Shown here piece by piece: positions 11,253-22,385 of a stretch of DNA of 64,000 bases. Each line of letters begins with the position of its first letter. Within the stretch, counting starts at the first letter, position 1. The stretch comes from Ostrinia nubilalis. Lineage: Eukaryota; Arthropoda; Insecta; Lepidoptera; Crambidae. The notes beneath the pieces were generated by a model, which saw only the letters and a list, made by a program, of their open reading frames with translations, did no database searches and was not told where the DNA came from. The stretch is from the NCBI RefSeq assembly GCF_963855985.1, contig NC_087118.1:4278001-4342000 (forward strand), in the 5' to 3' direction. The position numbers were made by a program, and so were the translations under genes.

Positions 11253-11997
11253 ATAATGGACCGAACTAATCTTTAACCTCCTTATTAATAATATGATAAA
11301 ACATGCAGCGTTCCATTGTCACTTGATGGTGAGTGACGTAGACAACAACGGGACGCTGCACGTGCTGTCAGCAGTTACAGTCGGCAGCTCGGTTCTAAAT
11401 AGTACCTTAATTTATTCATTTAAGAAAAACACTACAAATTACAATCATGAAAAGACATTGCATTGCAGACTTGTTAGACAGTATTTTACTAGATAATAAT
11501 CCTAAACGTGTTTACACGGGAACAATAATTGCATATCTGTTAATAATAAACTTTCCTCCTAAACTTACTGCAACATCAGAAACATGACTGTTCTACAATT
11601 AATGTAAAACCAGAATCGGCTATCTTTTTAAATCTATGATCTGCATTCCGAAAACAGATGAGTATGCAATTCAAATAGTTGTGCTTAGACGAAAGCTGAT
11701 GACAAGTTTGAATTACATAGATTGCGTTTTTCGTGTAAAGGTCAGTTTTTTTTGCTATTTTTGATTTATTTTGTTTGACAAAGAGATAATTACAAAACGA
11801 TTAAATACATGCCATTAAGTAGGTAGTGGCTAAACTTAAATTTAACAAAACATTGAGTGAATGTGTTCAAACACGCAAAGTAAATAATAGGCTCGGCGAG
11901 TTAAGGAACAAAGGTCACCTTCTCTTTGACTGAGCCTCAATGTTTACACGTTCTGATATCAGTGCAGTGTCAATAACGCGCACCTACTTAGTATTTC
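11253..11997. other. No gene recognised
   Basis: AT-rich sequence with short frames only. The 67-codon plus frame at 11293-11496 starts at an ATG but has no recognisable domain or support. Confidence 0.4.
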
Positions 11998-12551
11998 CAC
12001 AGAATAAGTAATAGTACAGGTACAGAAGGATTACTCCGCAAGACGATTTAAATAAATGCGAGTCTTGCTACGACGCGATACAGTGGAATTCAGCTCGCAC
12101 AGCACTACGTACCTACAATTTTATTCACCTACAAGTTTTGTCTCTTTCTATCGCGTGCCTCTGAACTCTTCTTACGCTGTTAGGGTTGCTGTCTAGTGAA
12201 AAAATAATTAATCTACTTATTTGTAATGAGGTACGTATGTAGCTATGTGCCCCGCCCACTGCCACTTGATTTTAGCAATTCTGCGAGCTATGTCGGTTAC
12301 TTTGGTTCTCCTGATAAAGATAAATCCGGTAGATTTCTTTTCGAATTTAAACACCCGAACGCCGCACAATATTTCTTTCTCTTTATGTCCATTTTTAAAT
12401 AATACTTCGATCATAGAATTATAATTATACTACAACGCACGCCAGCGTCCTGACGGGCGCGCGCGTGACACTCGACTGATATAATACCCGCCGGCGGGGC
12501 GCTTCGCTGTAGGTAATTATCGGATGTACCGCGCGGAGTGAGCCAGGCCTG
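11998..12551 (+). mobile_element. Unclassified element A, copy 1 (7-bp duplication)
   Basis: The copy starts CACAGAATAAGTAATAG and ends GAGTGAGCCAGGCCTG. It is flanked by GTATTTC at 11991-11997 and 12552-12558. The 3' half is GC-rich (ccgccggcggggcgcttcgc). No terminal inverted repeat beyond CA/TG and no coding frame of its own is seen. Two further copies (15708-18110 and 41990-42648) have the same ends and also 7-bp duplications. Confidence 0.8.
12239..12312 (-). pseudogene. RTE ORF2 C-terminal scrap inside element A
   Basis: The minus strand encodes RTKVTDIARRIAKIKWQWAG, identical in wording to part of the RTE fragment at 61264-61845. It lies in the middle of element A copy 1. Copy 3 carries a different RTE scrap at the equivalent place. 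Confidence 0.7.
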
Positions 12552-12558
12552 GTATTTC

Positions 12559-13850
12559 TCCCATACCTTTATTCAGCCGCCTTGTTTAGTTTAAGCATAT
12601 TAAAGTAATATCATCCCGTGATTATGTTCTAGCATTACCTTTGTAATAAGTTTACGTTTACAATAAGAGTTTGCTGAATTAGAATTACATACACAATCTT
12701 AAGAGTATTTGTACCACCAAAAGTTTAACATACAAAAGGCATAATGTTTAAAATTATTTGTGTATAAAAAAATATTGTTGGTCCGGAATTAGTACGCAAT
12801 GCATACTTCGGCCCATTGTGTACCAGGCGCGCAGCGCTGCGCACGAGTTAGCCGTTAGAGTGGGCGCCAGGGCGGGGGGTGGTGTTCCCGAGCCCACTCA
12901 CTAATGAGGTTGCCAACATTTTCTTTGGGTATTATTTTAATTTTTCATTGATTTTTAAGATTTTAAGTTTAAAAGTACGAGACGATTTTGAAATTTATTA
13001 AAGAAAGGTTTATGAGTAAATAAAAGCATATTTTTTAAATGAATAGTTAAACATTTGGCCGCGATCTCACCTGATGGTAAGTTAGTATTACGATATTGTA
13101 TCATGTAATTCATGTATGAATCATGCCTGACTAGTAGACTAGGCATTTATGTGTTTTGAAATAATGATTTTGGATGTGAGTAGTTAATGTTTTTTGATTT
13201 TCTGTTACGACAAATTTTATCGAATGGAGGGAAAAACTTACACGGAGTTGTACGATACGATGCTGCAGTATGACGTCATGTTCTTCATACCAACTTAAAA
13301 TTTCATTTTTGGGATATTTGAAAAATGTAATAAGGCGCCCCACTCGCCCCCGCGAACGCGCGGGTTTAAAAGGTGTCAACCGTTACTATGCAAATGTGCA
13401 AACTCAAAACAAGCCACCAAAAAAAAATCTAAGTAAAAATGTTTAAAATCACTGTCTATTAGGGTTTCGTAAAAGAAACTGAAAACCGAAAATGCTTAAG
13501 CTCAAGCACTGATGTTTCCCTAGTAGGTACTTTTGCTTCCACGTTGGCCTTTCTTTGAGCGCTTGCCTTACTAAATAAAATGTTTGTCTAAATGTACGTT
13601 TTTTGTTGTTGTTATTATTATTATTTTAGAATTCTTTTAAATTCTCAGCATTTTTTTAAATGCCGCTATTAATGTTATTATTATTGGCAAATTATTACAA
13701 AATAATAATAATGGTACAGATGCGTTCACATCAACCTTTTGCTGCTTAAATAAGACCCATTTTGCAAGGATTTTGTAAAATATGATGTGAACGCCTCTGT
13801 ATCCAATGACTACTCAACAAATTGTTAAAATAAAAAAATGAAATAAAACT
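12559..13850. other. No gene recognised; short GC-rich block and a repeat scrap
   Basis: A GC-rich patch (about 12790-12900, with gcgcgcagcgctgcgc palindromes) and a short piece with the motif ctcacctgatggtaag (about 13050-13090), common in lepidopteran SINE-like repeats, are the only notable features. Short frames at 12955-13379 have no recognisable domain. Confidence 0.4.
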
Positions 13851-13851
13851 A

Positions 13852-14165
13852 AGGCCTCATTTACGGAGACGCCGGGCATCTTACGCTGTGCGACCAACTG
13901 AGTTCAAACATTGGCATTGTGTGTGCATGAGTGCTTTTACGGAAAAGCGATTTAAGACGCGTATTCTTGAAATGGAACGTTATTTGCAGCCGAATCCTGC
14001 GGATGGCTTCGATGCGTCTCACACGGCGTTTATTGTTGCGGCATGCGTGGCAATACTCGCTGAAGGATTCACCGCGGGAAGAGAGGCTGGCACCACCACT
14101 TCACCCGACTCGCATCAATATTTTTTGTGTTTATCATGCGCTGCGGCTCCGTAATTATGAGGCCT
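13852..14165. mobile_element. MITE with AGGCCTCAT ends and TA duplication
   Basis: Left end aggcctcatttacggag and the inverted right end ctccgtaattatgaggcct are flanked by TA at 13850-13851 and 14166-14167. Two overlapping frames inside (about 13888-14203) have no recognisable domains and are probably chance frames. Confidence 0.7.
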
Positions 14166-14167
14166 TA

Positions 14168-14841
14168 TTGGTGCTTATGGTGAACTTACAAACGGGTTAC
14201 TAAATGCTTATTTTTATACGGAACACAATTCAATCTTACTCCTGGTGGTACCAGGAAAGGTACTAGGAGTAAGCTAAAGATGGGCGGAAATGCAATTTCA
14301 AAGATTAAATAATAACAGAATTCAACTAAAGGTACGGTAACGTAACCTACCTGGAATTTCACGGATTTTTTAATTTTTTTTCTGTTGTCTAAGAATGTTT
14401 GAAAACTATCATTAGTAGTGATGTTGCTATCGGAAAAAGTTATTTACTTACGATTTTTTTTCCATCAAGTGGCCTGATTTGGATAGATGAAGTTTTCACA
14501 AAATTTTTCAAATGTACGTACACATGTAAAGTGTTAGTGAGTACCTATTTAAAATGTTTATTTAACGAACAAACATGCTTTGAACACATCGATAAAGGAA
14601 GTAGGCAAAAAATGCGGCTAATTGACATTCTGAAAAATACAAAGTCTATGATTTGCGTTCGATGAACCCCGCTGCAGCTGATCGAAAGTGAGGGAATTCA
14701 TATCGATATTTTTGGAAACTTTCGATGTACGTTATTTCCAAAACCGTTCAAGATATGACAATAGGAACAACGGCTTCTATTTCAGATTGTTTCAGTTTCT
14801 GTGCCCTTTCAGGCTTTAGGGGGTATTTTGAAACATCCTGT
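14168..14841. other. No gene recognised; mariner terminus at the right edge
   Basis: The sequence ends in ttttgaaacatcctgta (14829-14845), the inverted form of the mariner terminus at 9011-9027. A plus frame at 14399-14665 has no ATG and no recognisable domain. Confidence 0.4.
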
Positions 14842-15305
14842 ATTTGAATAATTGTTCCTTTTTCTCCCCTTTAACTTTGGGGACATTTCGAATTTCTATA
14901 CAAGTTTTGCGTATATTTTTTTCTAAAGTCTCACACTTCGTGTCCACTGTGTTTATTTGAGCTTCCAGTGCTTTGCGGTTTTTTTCTATCTTAGAAACTA
15001 ATTGATTTCTCTATTTCCGAGTTTGTGCGCTGAATTGTATCGTTCTGTGTTGTAACTTGAGCAAGTTTTTTTTCTATGTTTTCCAACCTTGAGTTTTGAC
15101 TGTTCATAAAGGTTTCCATCATTGTTTTGAGGTCCTGGATTGCGACCACAGGGTTTACTTCCATTTCCTGTTCTTGTGCTTCCCTTTCGTCCTTACTTAA
15201 CCGACGCCGCTTGTGTTCTCTCTGTGTTATATTACAGGAAACAAGTTCAGGGTTTGAGGCTGTGAGTGAAGTATCGCGGGGCGGTGATCTAAGCATATTA
15301 GGCAT
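14842..15305 (-). pseudogene. LINE ORF1-like coiled-coil protein, frameshifted and truncated
   Basis: Minus strand, ATG at 15305-15303 (MPNMLRSPPRDTSLTAS). A basic-acidic linker (REHKRRRLSKDEREAQ) follows, then a Glu/Lys/Asn-rich coiled coil (SRLENIEKKLAQVTTQ). Near 15000 the frame breaks, and the other frame continues with SKIEKNRKALEAQ and then IEIRNVPK. The order serine/proline start, coiled coil, then an (I/V)EIRN(V/I)P block is that of ORF1 proteins in many lepidopteran non-LTR elements, where the latter block begins the RNA-binding part. The remaining C-terminus is cut where the mariner terminus lies at 14829-14845. The unusual survival of the 5' rather than the 3' end suggests later deletion. 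Confidence 0.6.
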
Positions 15306-15700
15306 TTTATTCAATTACAGTAGTCGGTTTTATTCAGTAAAAATATTGAAGGTTTTGTTCTATTTAGACTCATTTTGTTCTTAGACTCGAGTATAGCCGC
15401 ACTAAGACAGGTCACATCACTATGCGACAGTCCGAGATCAGTCATTCAAAGTACCAGGCTAACATAATGCAAGTGGAGCCATGTGCCTACGCTTAATAGA
15501 AGAGGGGTCAGGTTAAAATGGTGGCAATCGACGCTTTGGTACAAAATCGTTTTCCGTCCAGTATAAGTTGATCCCTCCGTGTTTGTTTTCTCGCTTACTA
15601 GCTTGTTGGACTGAGGTGATAAATTTTGTGTTGTCTCGTTTCCGCTTTCGTTCGTGACGGGAGTGTACAAGTAGACAGAAGATTCTCTCACAGATGGTAC
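15306..15700 (-). other. Probable 5' leader of the LINE at 14842-15305
   Basis: No supportable gene. The sequence lies directly upstream of the ORF1-like start on the minus strand, up to the duplication flanking element A at 15701, and is most simply its 5' untranslated region. Confidence 0.35.
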
Positions 15701-16006
15701 GTACTTGCACAGAATAAGTAATAGTATACAGAAGGTTTACTCCCCTAGACGATTTTAATAAATGCGAGTCTTGCTACGACGCGATACAGTGGAATTCAGC
15801 TCGCACAACACTGCGTGCCTACAATTTTATTAACCTACAAGTTTTGTCTCTTTCTATCGCGTGCCTCTGAACTAGACATGCCACGAATATTCGGCTACTA
15901 TTCGGTATTCGGCCGAATAATAGGTACTATTCGGCCGAATACCGAATACCAAATCATGGAAAAAAAAGACACATCATTTTAATCAAGATTTGTCTTTATT
16001 ATCAAA

Positions 16007-17068
16007 TTACAATACTTTAATAAGTAAAATTAATAAGCGGTAAGTTTTGATGGGTAAAAACAAGCTTTTCAGCATTTGACGGTAGCAAACGATTACGCTT
16101 TTCATCATAAATGATACCAGCTTCAGAAAACAACCTCTCACTATACACGCTACTCCCGGGAGAAGAAAGATAAACTTTAGCAAAAGACAATGCCAGAAAT
16201 TGGCGTCTTTTTTTTTTCGCGCGGCCATCGACCAAACCTTGTTTTTTGATTACAAAATAGTGTAATAAACCAAACTTAGTATGACATGTATACCTCTAAA
16301 TTCAGTCTGAACTGAGTTACGAGCATCAGAAGTTTGATAATTTTCATACTAGATTTGCTGTTTGGGCGCAAGTTTTGTAAGAAATTGCAACAAAATAATG
16401 ACATTTTATGTGTAAACAAACAATACCATCCATTAAAGGCTCCAGACATCAGTATGCAGCAGAATCAGCGCAATAAAAAAATAGCGCAATATTTTGTTGC
16501 AATTTCTTACAAAACTTGCGCGCAAAAAGCAAATCTAGTATGAAAATAATTAAACTTCTAATGCTCGTAACTCAGTTCAGACTGAGTTTAGAGGTATACA
16601 TGCCATAGTAAGTTTGGTTTAAAACACTATTTTGAAATCAAAAAACAAAGTTTGGTCGATGGCCGCGCGAAAAAAAAAAGACGCCACCTTCCATACAAAA
16701 TCTGGCATTGCCATTTCGAGAGGTTTGAGTATTGTTTTTCATTAGTTAACCACCACTTGTAAGGATCAGCTTTCTGATCTAGTCGATTTGATTTCAAATA
16801 AAAATCCATCTCATTTGCCACAGTATTCTTCTTCTTCGTTCTCCTCATCATTACTATTTCGCATATTATCTTTAGGGACTTCCTCAAAGCAGTTCCAGAA
16901 ACTGTCGTGTATTTCAAATGACTTATCATTTTCGTTCAAGTTTCTTCTCTTACGACGTGGAGAAGAATCGTCATCGGTACAGTAGTACCGATCATCATTA
17001 CAACTTAGTTTCAGAGCTACTACACAGCAAACAATTGGCCAGTTTATTATTTTCACTACAAATCTCAT
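16007..17068 (-). pseudogene. hAT transposase, C-terminal half, broken
   Basis: Minus strand. The right part encodes an acidic linker (NDEENEEEEYCGK) and, in another frame, EMDFYLKSNRLDQKADPYKW with WWLTNEKQYSNLSKW, the WW block of the hAT dimerisation region. The left part (16205-16020) continues with ALSFAKVYLSSPGSSVYSER and LFSEAGIIYDEKRNRL and ends near NAEKLVFTHQN, the conserved end of hAT transposases (S-SERLFS-AG then KRN-L). The two parts are separated by the palindromic insert 16201-16686 and by frame changes. The N-terminal BED finger and catalytic core are missing, so it is inactive. Confidence 0.8.
16201..16686. mobile_element. Foldback insert inside the hAT transposase
   Basis: The segment from tggcgtctttttttttttcg to its reverse complement (aaaaaaaaagacgcca) is an almost complete 486-bp palindrome. 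Left and right arms share gcgcggccatcgaccaaac, aaatctagtatgaaaat and gcaatttcttacaaaacttg in inverted order. It has no coding content and interrupts the hAT transposase frame. Confidence 0.75.
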
Positions 17069-18340
17069 AATATTCCCATATGGCCGATTTTTTATTAATT
17101 GGTGACATTTTTTAATGAACGAACAATTGAAAAAGAACTAACGAACAAATTTTTCAGCAAAATCGTAACGTTAAATTAAATTTGTAATATATATTAATCT
17201 GACAATGCGTGACGTGACGTGATTTACTCGCAATTGAATTAAACAGTCAAATAGCCTCACACCGCCCGCGCGCGATGGAGACAGGTCGCAACCTGTCGTG
17301 TTATTTATTTACGCGCTCGACTAGCATGTACTTTGTGCCGAATATTCGGCCGCCGAATATTCGGCGCTTTGGCCGACAGCGTTGCCGAATATTCGGTATT
17401 CGGTATTCGGCCAAATCACTATTCGTGGCAACTCTACTCTGAACCCTTCTTACGCTGTTAGGGTTGCTGTCTAGTGAAAAAATAATTATTCGTAAAGAGG
17501 TACGTATGTAGGTAAGTATTACTGTTATTCTACCTTTGAAAAAATAACATTTCAAATATACCTACTTAGGGTATAAAAGTACTTATTTTTATACAATGTC
17601 TTCATTCATATATATTTTATTTAACATAAGACGAATAAATTAAACATACCTACTATTACAGAAAAAAGAATGGCATACCTACCTACTTACTACGCAAACA
17701 CGAAACGGCTTCATCCTAGACTGAGAAGAGTCACCCGAAAATCATGTTTGTATTAATTGGCTTTGCGCAAACTTACTCTAATGTTACTCGCTGCACTTTG
17801 GCAACAATGTTTTTTTGTTGAAACCTATGCATTATGGTAAAAGAACTAGTTTAAAAAAAGAGCTAGCCGTAATTTGGTGTCCCGACTACCGCTGTTACGC
17901 TTCCGTTTCATTTACAGGGGCAGGTAATAGGTAATAAAACTATAAAATTCTTTAAACGTCATAAATTGTATTCAAAAGAAATTATTTATTAAAGGCAAAC
18001 ATCCAGTCCTGACGGGCGCGCGCGTGACACTCGACGGATATAATACCCGCCGGCGGGGCGCTTCGCTGTAGGTAATTATCGGATGTACCGCGCGGAGTGA
18101 GCCAGGCCTGGTACTTGTTATCAATGCGTTGGTGTGAAACAGCGCCGCTCCCGTTGTGTGCGTGTGTAGTCGGCGATTGATGACTCCTATGAACTTCTGC
18201 ACTCCTATTTTCGTGTGATAATTTATGACATTGATTAAATCATTTTATTTTTACATTTTAACGCGGTAACCAAAAATACGTGTGCACTCTTTGGCAGTCC
18301 GGGGGGAAGGGGAAGTTCAAGAAGAAGTTCAAATAGTACT

Positions 18341-19111
18341 GGAGAGTTCTCGATTGAAAAAGCTCTTCGAATTTACCCAACCAACCAGCAGGTGAACAAA
18401 CATAATGCAACCGTTGTCGAACATTTTAGGAAGAAAAAGACAAATGTTCAAAATTACAGCCCAAGATTAATTAATTGATGGAACAAAAAAAAAAAAAGAT
18501 CAGATTGATATTAATAATATAATACATTCGGACATTAATAAAACAGGAGGTCTTCCAAAAGAACTAGAAATCTTTGTTGGTGCTAAAGTTATGTTGAGGT
18601 CTAACATTGACGTTGCTAAAGGACTTGTGAATGGAGCAATAGGTCACATCACTGAAATCATATGGCCATATTACAGACGTGCTCAACTATACGATAGCGA
18701 TATACCATCGGTTCGCATAGACTTTGGTAACGACGGCATTCACATAATAGAGCCTAAATCAGTTCAACTCCCAGCTAAATTTAATCACGGCACAGTTAAA
18801 AGAAGAATGCTTCCGATTGTCTTGTCTTGGGCTTCAACAGTGCACAAAATGCAGGGAACTACTGTAGATCATGCTGTTGTTTATCTTGGCCCCAAATTAT
18901 TTGCTGCTGGCCGAGCCTACGTGGCATTAAGCCACAAAGCCGAGTCAAGTCATTAGAAGGTCTTCAAATCGAAGAATTAGACTGCTCAAAACTAACATCA
19001 AAGAAACCGTGCAATGTCTATGCCTTAACTGAAATGAATAGAATGAGAAACATTACGAAGTCTTATTCTAATGTAAATAATCATTTTACTGCAACCTACA
19101 AATCCTATTAA
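18341..19111 (+). pseudogene. Helitron RepHel helicase (Pif1-like), C-terminal fragment, broken
   Basis: The frame starting near 18347 reads EKALRIYPTNQQVNKHNATV and stops at about 18477. It resumes before 18591 with GGLPKELEIFVGAKVMLRSN, DVAKGLVNGAIGHITEI, then LPIVLSWASTVHKMQGTTVD and RAYVALS, and after a further frameshift VKSLEGLQIEELDCSKL. IYPTN-QV--HN, VGAKVMLRSN-D---GLVNGA-G and LPIVLSWA-TVHKMQG-T (motifs V/VI with the arginine finger region) are the order of a Pif1-type helicase as found at the C-terminus of Helitron transposases. Walker A/B and the HUH nuclease are absent. At least two frameshifts make it non-functional. Non-autonomous Helitrons follow directly at 19122, so this may be the remains of their autonomous relative. 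Confidence 0.8.
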
Positions 19112-19121
19112 TAAAAATATA

Positions 19122-20395
19122 TCTAAATATATAAAAGGAGAAACTGACTGACTGACTGACAGATCAACGCACAGCCTAAACGGTTAAACGTAGGCACTTG
19201 AAATTTGGAAGGGACGTAGTTTAGGTACCGTAGAGGTGCACTAAGAAAGGAATTCCCGAAATTCCCACGGGAATGGGAATTAGCGGGAAAATACTTTTGT
19301 ATGAAAAATCTAAACCGCTTAAGTTAGACGCTTGAAATTTGGTATGCAGGTACCTTAGTAAACTTAAAGCTTAGGTACAACAGGATACCGCAAAATTCCC
19401 ACGGAAACGGGAGTTAGCGGGAAAAAACATATGTATGAAAAAATCTAAACTGCGTAAGATAGACGCTTGAAATGTGGCATGCAGGTACCTTAGTAAACTT
19501 AAAGCTTAGTTACAACAGGATATTGCAAAAATCTTACGGGAACGGGAGTTAGCGGGAAAAAATATTTGTATGAAAAAAATCTAAACCGCTTAAGATAGAT
19601 GAAGGGGGTAAAACGGGATCCACGCGTACGAAGTCGCGGGCGGCCGCTAGCTATCATCTATCTAAATATATAAAAGGAGAAACTGACTGACTGACTGACA
19701 GATCAACGCACAGCCTAAACAGTTAAACGTAGGCACTTGAAATTTGGAAGGGACGTAGTTTAGGTACCGTAGAGGTGCACTAAGAAAGGAATTCCCGAAA
19801 TTCCCACGGGAACGGGAATTAGCGGGAAAATACTTTTGTATGAAAAATCTAAACCGCTTAAGTTAGACGCTTGAAATTTGGTATGCAGGTACCTTAGTAA
19901 ACTTAAAGCTTAGGTACAACAGGATACCGCAAAATTCCCACGGGAACGGGAGTTAGCGGGAACAAACATATGTATGAAAAATCTAAACTGCGTAAGATAG
20001 ACGCTTGAAATTTGGCATGCAGGTACCTTAGTAAACTTAAAGCTTAGTTACAACAGGATATTGCAAAAATCTTACGGGAACGGGAGTTAGCGGGAAAAAA
20101 CATTTGTATGAAAAAAATCTAAACCGCTTAAGATAGATGAAGGGGGTAAAACGGGATCCACGCGTACGAAGTCGCGGGCGGCCGCTAGCTATCATCTATC
20201 TATCTATATAAATAAAAATGAATTGATGTTCGTTAGTCTGATTATAACTCGAGAACGACTAGGCCGATTGAGCTGATTTTGGTTTTAAAATGTTTGTCGT
20301 AGTCCAGGTCTAAACGATGAGTAAATACGCACGCGATATTGTTTTTCTGTGACAGACAAAATTCCACGCGGGCGAAGCCGCGGGCGGAAAGCTAG
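19122..20395 (+). mobile_element. Helitron composite: two H1 units plus H2 module
   Basis: H1 units 19122-19650 and 19661-20188 each begin TCTAAATATATAAAAGG with GACT repeats and end in GCGGCCGCTAG. An H2 module (20203-20395) begins TCTATATAAATAAAAATG and ends with the hairpin CGCGGGCGAAGCCGCG, then GGAAAGCTAG. The composite is bounded by A at 19121 and T at 20396, the Helitron insertion rule. Units are joined by ctatcatctatc. No coding content. Confidence 0.85.
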
Positions 20396-20812
20396 TTTAA
20401 GTTATTACAGACTTTTATTGGTATTACAGACTTTTATTGGTTTCAAAACAAAACTCCTTCAAAACGGCTTGACTTGATTCTTATGAAATGTTTTTATATT
20501 CAGTAGGTCTAATAACACCGGTCAACAAAAAAAAAAAATTTTTGCGCATGGATTTTACTTATAATATTCTGATTATTAAAGCAAATTTATATAAAAAAGT
20601 GCGATTACAAATCGAAAATATTTGCTTTTTAAGAAGTTATAGCGATTTGAATTTTCCATCTTCATTGTACGTAGAATGTCTCTAAAGATGCACGTCACAT
20701 TCTCATTGGGATATATTTATAGATAATTATGGGGGCTTTTTTGCAAGAACAAGGGGCACGCTTTCATCAAAATATAGTGGGATTTGAGAGACGACGTTAC
20801 CAAGGCCAGTAT
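20396..20812. other. No gene recognised
   Basis: A 20-bp tandem duplication (attacagacttttattggt) lies at about 20403-20441. The rest is AT-rich with no supportable gene. Confidence 0.4.
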
Positions 20813-20820
20813 ACTGAAAG

Positions 20821-21678
20821 TAGGGTTTCTGCTCGAGCTTTCTCGAACTCGAGAAAACTCGAGAAATTTGGCTTCATTCGAGACGAGAAAAAAATTACCG
20901 GAGCTCGAGAATTCTCGAGTTTCGATTTTGAAGCTTTAATATTCTTGAAAGCCTATTTTCTTAGACAAAAGTAAGTTTTTTAATTATTTAATAGGTTAAC
21001 GTTGCGTTTAGACTGGCCTAGTCTTTCCTTTTTTTAACTAATTTGATTTGCAAGTAATGATCTTAACCGAAACTAATGATGTTTACCTACGAGTATGCTA
21101 TATTTTATTATGTTTGTATAACTGACTGAAAATTTTTTGTTAACTATCTGTTAGTTTAGGTACCTACTCGTAAATACGTTTTTTCAAGTCGTTATCTTTA
21201 AGTTTAAAAATTTATTTAAAAGTTTTTTTTTTGTTTGTAAATGTAGATTTATTATCGTAATTTTTCTATTAATTTGGACTTGTGTTCTTTGGAAAACAAG
21301 TGATTCAATTGGAGCTCCAGATATGTATGGTTATTTATCCTTAAAGTACACGCGACTTTATGACTTTTGTTCCTTTAGTTAATTACTAAGTTATAATTAT
21401 CCTACTAATATTATAAATGCGAAAGTTTGTGTGGATGTCTGGATGTTTGTTACTCTTTCACGCAAAAACTACTGAACGGATTTTGTTGAAACTTTACAGT
21501 ATTATTGATTATAACCCAGACACATTATAACATTAATAAAAACCCGTGTTTTTATTAAATTTCAACCGATTTCAACAGTTTTAATTAAAAGACTCGAGAC
21601 CCGAGAAAACTCGAGACTTTGGCCTCGAGAATTCCCGAAACTCGAGAAAAAAAATAAGTCGAGAAATCAGAAACCCTA
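20821..21678. mobile_element. hAT-type MITE with CTCGAG-rich ends and 8-bp duplication
   Basis: TAGGGTTTCTG at the left and its inverse CAGAAACCCTA at the right are flanked by ACTGAAAG at 20813-20820 and 21679-21686. Both subterminal regions are packed with CTCGAG/TCTCGAG palindromes. It contains no transposase and a nested Helitron fragment. Confidence 0.85.
21400..21560 (+). mobile_element. Helitron 5'-end fragment
   Basis: TCCTACTAATATTATAAATG, followed by gcgaaagtttgtgtggatg, is a common 5' end of lepidopteran Helitrons and starts after an A at 21399. No CTAG end follows before the hAT MITE resumes. Confidence 0.5.
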
Positions 21679-21724
21679 ACTGAAAGCATGATAGGGTTAG
21701 ATTTTTATGAGTAAAATCTTCTAT

Positions 21725-21935
21725 GGCAGCGGTTCCCGAATGGTGGTCCGCGGAACCCTGGGGTTCCGTGAAAAGGCCGCAAGGGTTCCGTAAAAAATAT
21801 TATCCCACGTTTCGTGACCGACGTTGTTCGCTCGCACCGACTTGTTTACGCACAAGGGAGGGGCAGGGCGTGCGGGCGGAGTAGTACGGGGGTTCCGTTA
21901 GGAAAAGTATAATATAAGGCAATAAACACGAGATA
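21725..21935. mobile_element. hAT-like terminal remnant
   Basis: gcagcggttcccgaatggtg resembles the CAGCGGTTC terminus of a widespread hAT group. Repeated ggggttccgt boxes follow. Only one end is visible. Confidence 0.35.
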
Positions 21936-21937
21936 AA

Positions 21938-22021
21938 GGACGGACGGACGGACGGACGGACGGACGGACGGACGGACGGACGGACGGTCGGACGGACGGA
22001 CAGACAGACAGACAGACAGAC
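21938..22021. repeat. Tetranucleotide microsatellite (GGAC)n then (CAGA)n
   Basis: An uninterrupted run of about 15 GGAC units with one variant is followed by five CAGA units. Confidence 0.95.
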
Positions 22022-22385
22022 AAGCTTTTAATCATATAAATTGAGTAAAGTAATAAGTTGTTGGGTTTGAAATAATTTATATTTTATTTTATTCTTTTTA
22101 GAGCATTAAAAGCTTGTTTTTGAAAAATATTTTTTTATTTAATTTTATTTTCGACTTTTTAGTATTTATAATGCGGGTTTGAAAAGTTAAAATTTATTGA
22201 AACATTTTGGTTAAGGCGCAGCGTTAGTGATTATGACATATTATTTTTTATACACCCTCATAATAATTCAGCTCTCAGCTCGTGCACCTTTGCAATGGGT
22301 TATTCATCTAATCAAAATGAAACTACATTCATACTAAATGTAACGAACATTATTCCCATTTGATAGGGTTACGACTTGCGACGTA
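22022..22385. other. No gene recognised
   Basis: AT-rich sequence between the microsatellite and the 120-bp satellite; nothing supportable. Confidence 0.4.

Larger units (their letters stand above)
15873..17436 (-). mobile_element. hAT transposon remnant with 8-bp duplication
   Basis: Ends are TAGACATGCCACGAATA and the inverted form of TAGAGTTGCCACGAATA, followed on both sides by runs of the palindromic attcggccgaat motif. It is flanked by CTCTGAAC at 15865-15872 and 17437-17444, the 8-bp duplication expected for hAT elements. It contains a broken transposase and a nested palindrome. Confidence 0.88.
15708..18110 (+). mobile_element. Unclassified element A, copy 2 (7-bp duplication, hosts a hAT)
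   Basis: Starts CACAGAATAAGTAATAG and ends GAGCCAGGCCTG, flanked by GTACTTG at 15701-15707 and 18111-18117. It is interrupted by a hAT element (15873-17436) and has extra AT-rich sequence at about 17530-17990 compared with copy 1. Confidence 0.8.

Noticed and set aside
13888..14203. Two overlapping plus-strand frames of 88-90 codons
   Set aside because: They are inside a 314-bp MITE and have no recognised domain.
14399..14665. 88-codon plus frame
   Set aside because: No ATG start, no domain, and AT-rich chance composition.
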